Shown here piece after piece: positions 58,553 to 64,000 of a DNA stretch of 64,000 nucleotides. How positions within the stretch are numbered: position 1 is the first letter of the stretch; each line of letters opens with the position of its first letter. Source of the stretch: Streptomyces sp. NBC_00442 (GTDB lineage Bacteria; Actinomycetota; Actinomycetes; Streptomycetales; Streptomycetaceae); contig NZ_CP107918.1 of assembly GCF_036014195.1 (NCBI RefSeq), positions 3,844,001 to 3,908,000 on the forward strand. Reading direction: 5' to 3'. Below the pieces are notes generated by a model. It had not been told where the DNA came from. It saw only the letters and a list, made by a program, of their open reading frames with translations, and searched no databases. Both the position numbers and the translations under genes were made by a program.

Positions 58553-59746
58553 GTGGAGCCGACGCAGCAGCCGGACCGGAGCGCGGCCGCCCTCGCGCTG
58601 GAACGCTTCCTTCTCGCCGGACCCGGGCGGTGGCCCGAACTCGCGCCCCGCGTGGTGGCCGCCGTGGGCCGGGACCGCCTGCACGAGATCCTCACGGCGA
58701 CCGGCGAACGCGTCGGCGGTTTCGCCGGGGTCACCGAGGGTCCGGAGGGGCTGGTGATCGAGGGCCCGGCCGGCCGGGTCCTCGCCTTCGCGCGGGCGGA
58801 CGCCGAGGGGAGGATCACCGGGCTGCTCGTCGCCCCCGGCACGCACCGGCCCGCGCGCCGCCGCCTCCCGCTCCCGCCGCGCGCCCGGGGCGCCGTGGCA
58901 GGCGCGGCGTTGTTCCTGCTGCTCGCGGTGCGCGTCGCGGCCTGCTGGCGCGCCCCGTCCCTGGCGGCCTGGTGCACCGAGGGGTCGGTGGTGGCCGTCG
59001 GCTGTCTGCTCTTCGCGGGGTTCTTCGCGCCGGCCCGGCTGCACCGGTGGATCCGCGCGGCGGTGGCGGCGGGCGCGGTGGCGGCGCTCGCCTCCGCGTG
59101 GCGCCTGACCCGGCTGCCCGCGGGACGGCCGGACGCGTACCTGGCGGCCGGTGTCGCGCTGCTCGCGGGATGCGCCGGCTACCTGGTGTGGGCGCGCCGC
59201 CACCGCTGGGGCGCGCCGCTCTCCGCGGCCCTGGAGTTTCCGCTGCGGGGCGGAAGCTGGCTCGTCCTGCAGGGCGGCGGCCCCGGGCTCAACCACCACG
59301 CGTCCCACCCCGAGGAGCGCGGGGCCCTCGACATCGTCGCCACCGGGGCGCGCGGCTCCCACCCGGGCGGCGGCGCGTCCCCGGACACGTATCCGGTCTA
59401 CGGGGCGACGCTGTACGCGCCCTGCGACGGGCGGGTGGTGTCCGCCGCCGACGGCTTCGAGGATCAACTGCCGGGGACGATCCGCTACGAACCGCCGTAC
59501 GGAAACCATGTGTTCATCGACACCGGCCACGAGATCGTCAAGCTCGCGCACCTGCGGCCGGGCAGTGTGCGTGTGGCCTCCGGGGACCGGGTGCGGGCCG
59601 GGCAGCCGCTCGGTGAGGTGGGCAACACCGGCAACACCACCGAACCGCATCTGCATCTGCACGCCGAACGTGACGGTGTGGGGCTCGACCTGCGCTTCAC
59701 CGGCGTCAGGGGGACGCTGCACCGGGGTCGGGTCGTACGCAACTGA
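58553..59746 (+). CDS. Membrane protein with extracellular M23-peptidase-like (LytM) domain
   Basis: A 397-residue protein. Residues about 1-105 are soluble. Four to five hydrophobic helices lie between about 120 and 215 (RGAVAGAALFLLLAVRV, GSVVAVGCLLFAGFFA, AYLAAGVALLAGCAGYLVWA). The last 165 residues are an M23-like beta domain (NHHASHPEERGALDIVA, YGATLYAPCDGRVVSAADGFEDQLPG, YGNHVFIDTGHEIVKLAHLRPGSVRV, EPHLHLHAERDG). The HLHLH motif and GNHVFIDTG are conserved, so it may cleave or bind peptidoglycan. GTG 58553 is the likely start; its ribosome site is weak. It overlaps the converging LysR gene by 41 bases. Confidence 0.82.
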   Translation: MEPTQQPDRSAAALALERFLLAGPGRWPELAPRVVAAVGRDRLHEILTATGERVGGFAGVTEGPEGLVIEGPAGRVLAFARADAEGRITGLLVAPGTHRPARRRLPLPPRARGAVAGAALFLLLAVRVAACWRAPSLAAWCTEGSVVAVGCLLFAGFFAPARLHRWIRAAVAAGAVAALASAWRLTRLPAGRPDAYLAAGVALLAGCAGYLVWARRHRWGAPLSAALEFPLRGGSWLVLQGGGPGLNHHASHPEERGALDIVATGARGSHPGGGASPDTYPVYGATLYAPCDGRVVSAADGFEDQLPGTIRYEPPYGNHVFIDTGHEIVKLAHLRPGSVRVASGDRVRAGQPLGEVGNTGNTTEPHLHLHAERDGVGLDLRFTGVRGTLHRGRVVRN

Positions 59747-60701
59747 CGGCGCCCTGCGGGACGCCGCCCCGGTTCTCCAGCCAGGCGCGGTAGGGCGGCG
59801 AGGACGACGCCGCCTCCCAGTACGCCGCCTCCAGATCGGCGCCGACCCCGGCGAGGTCGCCCCCGTACGCGCCGCTGCGGACCGCCAGGAGGAGGCGTAC
59901 GCCGATCGGGTCGCCGCGCAGGGGGCGGACGGCGAAGTCGGAGCGGGGGCGCGAGGTGGGCTGGCACAGGGTGACGATCTCGCCCGTGGCGACCAGACCC
60001 ACCGCCGTGAGGTAATCGCCGTGCAGCACACGCGGGTCGAGCCCGGCCGCGTTCAGGACCCGGCGCAGGCCCTCCCATTCGCCGTCCACGCTCGGGTCGA
60101 CCATCCACTGGTCGGCGGCGAGGTCGGTCAGGTCCACCACGGGGCGGTGCGCGGCCGGATGGTCGGCGGCCAGGCACACGAACTGGGGCTCGCGCTCCAC
60201 GAGCGTACGGACGTCGAGACCCGCGGGGACGCGCAGTGGGCAGCCCTCCACCTCGTGCACGAAGGCCACGTCCAGCTCGCCCGCCGCGACCTGGCGCAGC
60301 AGCGCGGTGGCCGAAACAGCCACCTGTAGTTCGGTCTCGGTGCCGGGCAGCCGCTCCCGCAGCCGGCGCAGCCAGCCGGGGATGGCACGGCTCGCCGTGG
60401 AGCCGATGCGCAGCCGTTCGCCCCGCGCGGTCCGGGCGGCCGCGGCCCGCGTTTCGGTGACCAGCGCGTTGATCGACGCGAGCAGCGGCCTGGCCCGGCC
60501 GACCACGCCCCGGCCGAGCACCGTGGGCACACAGCCGGTCCGCTCGCGCGAGAACAGCCGCCCGCCCAACGTGAGCTCGATGCGCCGCAGTTGGGTGGTC
60601 AAGGCGGGCTGGCTCGTGCCGAGCGCCCGCGCCGCGCCGTGCAGACTGCCGGCGTCGGCGATGGCGCACAGCACCCGCAGATGTCTCACCTCCAGCTCCA
60701 T
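59706..60701 (-). CDS. LysR-family regulator divergent from snapalysin
   Basis: A 331-residue LysR-type protein. The winged-helix N-terminus (MELEVRHLRVLCAIADAGSLHGAARALGTSQPALTTQLRRIE) is followed by a ligand-binding domain (LRIGSTASRAIPGWLRRLRERLP, ELDVAFVHEVEG, QFVCLAADHPAAHRP). In Streptomyces, the snapalysin gene snpA is activated by a divergently encoded LysR protein (SnpR/MprR); the arrangement here is the same. ATG 60701 is the natural start of the family; longer frames add an unrelated 15 residues. Confidence 0.92.
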   Translation of the reverse strand: MELEVRHLRVLCAIADAGSLHGAARALGTSQPALTTQLRRIELTLGGRLFSRERTGCVPTVLGRGVVGRARPLLASINALVTETRAAAARTARGERLRIGSTASRAIPGWLRRLRERLPGTETELQVAVSATALLRQVAAGELDVAFVHEVEGCPLRVPAGLDVRTLVEREPQFVCLAADHPAAHRPVVDLTDLAADQWMVDPSVDGEWEGLRRVLNAAGLDPRVLHGDYLTAVGLVATGEIVTLCQPTSRPRSDFAVRPLRGDPIGVRLLLAVRSGAYGGDLAGVGADLEAAYWEAASSSPPYRAWLENRGGVPQGAVSCVRPDPGAASP

Positions 60702-60941
60702 GCGGCTGAGGTTAGGCGGCGCTAACTCTTCGCACCAGATGACCAAAACCGCTCTGATACGCGGGAGTTATCGCAGATCGGCATCATTCCCGTACGTCGC
60801 TGTGGCCACCACAATCACCGGGACGACGGCGCGCCGCGACTCACCCGGTCGTGGCGGGCCGTCGACCGATCAGTGCACACCCCCACCCGGGTGCGGCCCA
60901 CCCAGCCGCACGCGGATCCCCACAACGATTGGTAACCCCCC
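60702..60941. promoter_or_regulatory. Shared divergent promoter of the LysR and snapalysin genes
   Basis: 240 bases between the two start codons. A/T-rich segments lie at 60717-60790 (CGCTAACTCTTCGCA, CTGATACGCGGGAGTTATCG), where LysR T-N11-A type sites would be expected. No unambiguous operator could be assigned by eye. Confidence 0.5.
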
Positions 60942-61598
60942 ATGAGACACCCCCGTACCTTCGCCGTGACCGCTGCCCTGGGCCTCGCCCTCGCCGGGTT
61001 CGGCGCGATTCCCGCCACCGCCGCCACCGCCGCCACTCCGTCCACCGCCGCCGCCGGCGCGCACTTCACCCCGGGCGCCAAGCACTCCGCCGCCAACGAC
61101 CAGGCGTTCTACGACGCCGTCATGAAGTCGGTCGCCAAGAAGCGCGCCGCCAACCCGCTCGCCGCCTCCGTGACGGTTTACTACAGCGCCGCCAACGCGC
61201 CCAGTTTCCGTTCGCAGATATCGCAGGCCGCGCAGATCTGGAACTCCTCGGTGCAGAACGTGCGGCTCGCGGAGAGCGGGTCCGGCGCGGACTTCCAGTA
61301 CTACGAGGGCAACGACACGCAGAACGGTTCCTACGCCTCGACCGACGGGCACGGCAACGGCTACATCTTCCTGGACTACACCCAGAACCAGCAGTACTAC
61401 TCGGTGCGGGTCGTCGCACACGAGACCGGGCACGTGCTCGGCCTTCCCGACCACTACTCGGGGCCGTGCACCGAGCTCATGTCGGGTGGCGGGCCCGGTA
61501 CGTCGTGCCGCAACGCCTACCCGAACAGCACGGAGAAGTCCCGGGTGAACAGCCTGTGGCGCAACGGGCTCGCCTCGGCGTTCAAGCCGGCCGCGTAG
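60942..61598 (+). CDS. snpA: Snapalysin, small secreted zinc metalloprotease (M7)
   Basis: A 218-residue exoenzyme. Signal peptide at about 1-28 ([27 protein letters not shown]) with a propeptide to about 70. The mature domain has [36 protein letters not shown] and the zinc site [11 protein letters not shown] with His160, Glu161, His164 and Asp170, the aspzincin-like third ligand typical of snapalysins. Two Cys (PCTEL, TSCRN) can form a disulfide. It is secreted and degrades milk-type proteins in related species. The divergent LysR regulator is its probable activator. Confidence 0.95.
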   Translation: MRHPRTFAVTAALGLALAGFGAIPATAATAATPSTAAAGAHFTPGAKHSAANDQAFYDAVMKSVAKKRAANPLAASVTVYYSAANAPSFRSQISQAAQIWNSSVQNVRLAESGSGADFQYYEGNDTQNGSYASTDGHGNGYIFLDYTQNQQYYSVRVVAHETGHVLGLPDHYSGPCTELMSGGGPGTSCRNAYPNSTEKSRVNSLWRNGLASAFKPAA

Positions 61599-61619
61599 TC
61601 CCTCTGGCAGCATGGGGGG

Positions 61620-61841
61620 ATGCCGCAGCTTTCCGTGTCCCCTCGCCGCACCTGCCCGTCCTGCGGTCGGTCCGTCGCCGTGGTGGCGGGCAGGTTTGTG
61701 CGGCACGATCCTCGTACGTGGGAGGGGGGTGAGCTGACGCTCTGTGCCGGTTCCAAACGGCGGGCGCCGGCGGACGCCACCCAACGAACCCTGTCCGCCT
61801 TCCCCCTCCCCCCAACCCCCGGCCAACTCCCCCTCTTCTAA
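61620..61841 (+). CDS. Small zinc-ribbon protein ending in GQLPLF
   Basis: A 73-residue protein with C-P-S-C-G near the start, VAVVAGRFVRHDP and a later LCAGSKRRAP. This gives two or three Cys/His candidates for one zinc site. The tail is Pro-rich and ends PGQLPLF, a feature shared with similar small Streptomyces proteins (from memory). GGGGGG immediately upstream of ATG acts as ribosome site. Function is unknown. Confidence 0.75.
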   Translation: MPQLSVSPRRTCPSCGRSVAVVAGRFVRHDPRTWEGGELTLCAGSKRRAPADATQRTLSAFPLPPTPGQLPLF

Positions 61842-61860
61842 CCCACCTCGCCTCGGCCCC

Positions 61861-61951
61861 CTGGGGCTCCGCCCCAGACCCCGACGCGTTTTCCCACCCA
61901 CCCGCCCGTGCGGCGAGTTGAGAGGCTCGGCCCCCTGGGGCTCCGCCCCAG
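61861..61951 (+). terminator. Two copies of a CTGGGGC/GCCCCAG hairpin
   Basis: CTGGGGC-TCC-GCCCCAG occurs at 61861-61877 and again at 61935-61951, each within a longer repeated GGCCCCCTGGGGCTCC block. Both follow the small zinc-ribbon gene and could terminate it. The unit is a common Streptomyces intergenic repeat. Confidence 0.7.
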
Positions 61952-62033
61952 ACCCCGTTCGCGCCTAAAGGGCGCTCGTCCTCAAACGCCGGACCGGCTG
62001 AGGGTGTCCATGCGGGCCGGCACCGAGTAGTTA

Positions 62034-62217
62034 AGGGGCGCGGGGAACTGCGCGAGAAGCGGGCACGGTCCGCGCACGAAGGCGGGTTTAGGGGCGCGGG
62101 GAACTGCGCGAGAAGCGGGCACGGTCCGCGCACGAAGGCGGGTTTAGGGGCGCGGGGAACTGCGCGAGCAAGCCGGCACGGTCCGCACTCGACAGCGGGG
62201 TCAAGGGGCGCGGGGAA
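62034..62217. repeat. 56-base tandem direct repeats, three full units and a partial fourth
   Basis: Units start at 62034, 62090, 62146 and 62204 with AGGGGCGCGGGGAAC. Periods are 56, 56 and 58 bases. Each carries AACTGCGCGAG and CACGGTCCGC. The first two units are virtually identical. The element immediately before the array (GGCACCGAGTAGT) matches the copy at 1339-1382. The stop codon of the FUSC gene (62201-62203) lies at the junction of the third and fourth units. This and the hairpin repeats fill the 359 bases after 61841. Confidence 0.9.
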
Positions 62218-64000
62218 CCGAGCGTGGGGAGGTGATGGCTCGGGCTGCTCGGACTTCCTGGCGGAGGGGCGCGAGGACGCCCTCCTCGTCGCCCTCCAGA
62301 CGGGCCCGGACCTCCACCAGCGTCACACTCCGCCGAAGCCCCCGCGCCAACTCCCGCAACTGCACCACGACATCCTCCACCTCGCCGGCCGCAGGCCACC
62401 CCGCGCCGTGGTTGACCCGTACCCGCGCCGCCGTCGTCGCGTCCACGACCCGCTCGACGGCGACGACCAGCGGCCACCACGCCGCCGCCCGCGCCCCCAT
62501 CGGGGGCGGTTCGGTCAGCGCGCGCTGGAATTCGCTGCGCACGGTCGACAGGTCCCGGTAGAGGCGGCGCCGGTGGCGGGCGCGTTCGGCGTGGTCGTCC
62601 TCGGAGCCGAAGGCGTACTCCACGTACTCCGCCGTCGCCGCGACCGTGTCCGCGAGCCGGGCCCCGATCCGGGTGTGCCAGCTCTCGGGCCACAGCAGAT
62701 AGCCCGCCACCAGGGCGATCGCGCAGCCGATGAGGCTGTCGGTGAGGCGGGGCAGGACCAGGTCGAAGCCCCGGTGGTTGAGCGTGTCCGAGAGCAGCAG
62801 GATCACCGGGGTGATGGCCGCGGTCTGGAAGGCGTACCCCTTCGCGGAGAACGCCGGGATGAGCGCGGCGAGCAGCATCATCACCGGCACGTCCCACCAG
62901 CCGCGCGGCACCTCGGCGAGGACGGCGGCGGCGATGACGAGACCGCCCGCGGTGCCGACCGCGCGCATCAGGGCGCGGGCGAAGACCGAGCCGAAGTCGG
63001 GTTTGAGGACGAAGACGATGGTGAGAGCGACCCAGTACGAGCGCTCCACCGGGACCACGGACACCAGTACTTGGGCGAGCCCGATGCACAGCGCGAGCCG
63101 CAGCCCGTAGCGCCAGGAGGCCCCGGACAGCAGCACGTTGCGGGTGGCGCGGCGCAGGCGGATGCGCAGGGCGGCGGGGCGGCCCAGCCGGTCGTCGATG
63201 TTCGTCGGGTCTGGGTCGGGCCGGTGCACCACCGTGAAGGCGTACCGCAGCGCGCTGTCCAGGGCGCGCTCGGCCGGGGTCGTGGGCGCGGGAAGGTCCG
63301 GTTCGGCCGCATCGGTGCGGCCCTCGGAGACCGCGTCCGCCAACTCCCGTACGGCGGCGGGGATCGCGGGGTCCACGCCCCAGCCCCGCAGGTGCACGGC
63401 GGGGGCCGCCTCCACGATCGGGATCACCACGTTGAGCTGGGCGGAGAGCCGTACCAGTTCGCCGCGGCGGCCGTGTTCGCGGGCGCGGCGGCCGAGGATG
63501 AGGTCGTAGGTGGTGTTGAGGGAGTGCGTGACGGCCTGGCGGCGGGTGTCGTACGCGTCGCTCGCGGCGGCCTCGATGGCGTCGGCGACCGCGCGGTAGG
63601 TCCCGGCGACGGCCTCGCGTTCGGGTTCGGTGCGGCGCAACGGCCAGGCGAGCAGGCTCAGGAGCAGCACGAGCAGCCCGCCGAGGCTGAGCAGCAGCGG
63701 CGCCTTCCACCAGGGGCCCGGCAACGGCAGGCCGGCGCCGACGACGGCGTTGAGCAGGAGCAGCAGTCCGGACACGGAGGCGACCGCGCCGATCGAGGAG
63801 ATCATTCCGGACACCAGCGCGACCAGGGTGAGGGCGGCCACCGCGAGCCAGCCGTGCCCGAAGACCAGGCTGCCGACGGTCACGCCGAGCGCGCCGAACA
63901 GCTGCGGCACGGCGATGTTGAAGATCCGCATCCGGTACGCGTCGGCGGTGTCGCCGATGACTCCGCTGAGCGCGCCCATGGAGGCGAGCGCGCCGTAGGC
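62201..64000 (-). CDS. FUSC-family transporter, N-terminus outside the window
   Basis: The frame is open to the right edge and codes for at least 599 residues. Seven residues (AYGALAS) precede the internal Met at 63979, and they match the FUSC pattern, so the true start is beyond the window. There are two blocks of hydrophobic helices (IAVPQLFGALGVTVGSLVFG, LAVAALTLVALVSGMISS near the N-terminus; LRLALCIGLAQVLVSVVPVERSYWVALTIVFVLKPDF in the C-terminal half) separated by cytoplasmic helices. This layout is typical of FUSC/aromatic acid exporter-like proteins. The C-terminal tail is helical and soluble. The gene end runs into the 56-base tandem repeats. Confidence 0.85.
   Translation of the reverse strand, partial: AYGALASMGALSGVIGDTADAYRMRIFNIAVPQLFGALGVTVGSLVFGHGWLAVAALTLVALVSGMISSIGAVASVSGLLLLLNAVVGAGLPLPGPWWKAPLLLSLGGLLVLLLSLLAWPLRRTEPEREAVAGTYRAVADAIEAAASDAYDTRRQAVTHSLNTTYDLILGRRAREHGRRGELVRLSAQLNVVIPIVEAAPAVHLRGWGVDPAIPAAVRELADAVSEGRTDAAEPDLPAPTTPAERALDSALRYAFTVVHRPDPDPTNIDDRLGRPAALRIRLRRATRNVLLSGASWRYGLRLALCIGLAQVLVSVVPVERSYWVALTIVFVLKPDFGSVFARALMRAVGTAGGLVIAAAVLAEVPRGWWDVPVMMLLAALIPAFSAKGYAFQTAAITPVILLLSDTLNHRGFDLVLPRLTDSLIGCAIALVAGYLLWPESWHTRIGARLADTVAATAEYVEYAFGSEDDHAERARHRRRLYRDLSTVRSEFQRALTEPPPMGARAAAWWPLVVAVERVVDATTAARVRVNHGAGWPAAGEVEDVVVQLRELARGLRRSVTLVEVRARLEGDEEGVLAPLRQEVRAARAITSPRSVPRAP

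Noticed and set aside
62034..62217. Tandem repeats as a CRISPR array
   Set aside because: The units are contiguous 56-base direct repeats with no variable spacers, and no cas genes are nearby.

Overview
This 64 kb window is high-GC actinobacterial DNA, almost certainly from Streptomyces. The evidence is very high G/C at third codon positions, frequent GTG starts, GTGA/ATGA stop-start overlaps, two AfsR/SARP-type regulators, an XRE (DUF5753)-DUF397 pair, a snapalysin gene divergent from a LysR gene, and REP-like dispersed repeats. Most of the window is chromosomal housekeeping and regulatory content. No tRNA, rRNA, CRISPR array, integrase or insertion sequence was recognised.

Left part (1-24.9 kb). 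A gene end is followed by a DUF4232 lipoprotein, an AfsR-like regulator, a DUF6458 membrane protein, an M18 aminopeptidase and a 1359-residue secreted SGNH hydrolase fused to a lytic-transglycosylase-like and a golvesin-like domain. Next come an acyl-CoA dehydrogenase, a small XRE/DUF397 regulatory group, an SseB-like protein, a pirin with a clear palindromic operator, an AI-2E-type transporter, a PAS-GAF-SpoIIE-ATPase phosphatase, aspS, an aldo/keto reductase divergent from an MmyB-type regulator, and a methyltransferase.

Middle part (25.0-50.5 kb). This is a phage-tail-like contractile injection system (CIS) locus. A tightly packed minus-strand operon encodes sheath, tube, a CPxC tail protein, a DUF6760 peptide, a 1222-residue Pro/Ala-rich protein carrying about 22 V-Q-R motifs, a second tube-like protein, a LysM adaptor, a VgrG spike, a gp25 protein, a baseplate J protein, a gpI-like tail protein and a CisA-like membrane protein. 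A second block has a SARP/NB-ARC/TPR regulator and two paralogous single-pass membrane proteins ending in different putative wall- or glycan-binding modules. It also has the AAA+ ATPase, the DUF4255 (Pvc16-like) cap protein and a LuxR-type regulator. No tape-measure and no separate PAAR gene was found. The most unusual elements are the VQR-array protein and the three membrane proteins that share a cytoplasm/membrane/wall-binding layout.

Right part (50.7-64 kb). This holds metG, a two-component system, a TerF-like VWA protein, an APC permease with a co-oriented conserved protein, an M23 peptidase-like membrane protein, a LysR regulator divergent from snapalysin, a small zinc-ribbon protein, a block of 56-bp tandem repeats, and the 3' part of a FUSC-family transporter that runs off the window.

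Repeats are a second theme. Fifteen-base minisatellites in coding frame occur in the DUF4232 lipoprotein, the AfsR-like regulator (with an inverted non-coding relative upstream of that gene) and the DUF4255 protein. A dispersed element covers the stop codon of one gene at each end of the window.
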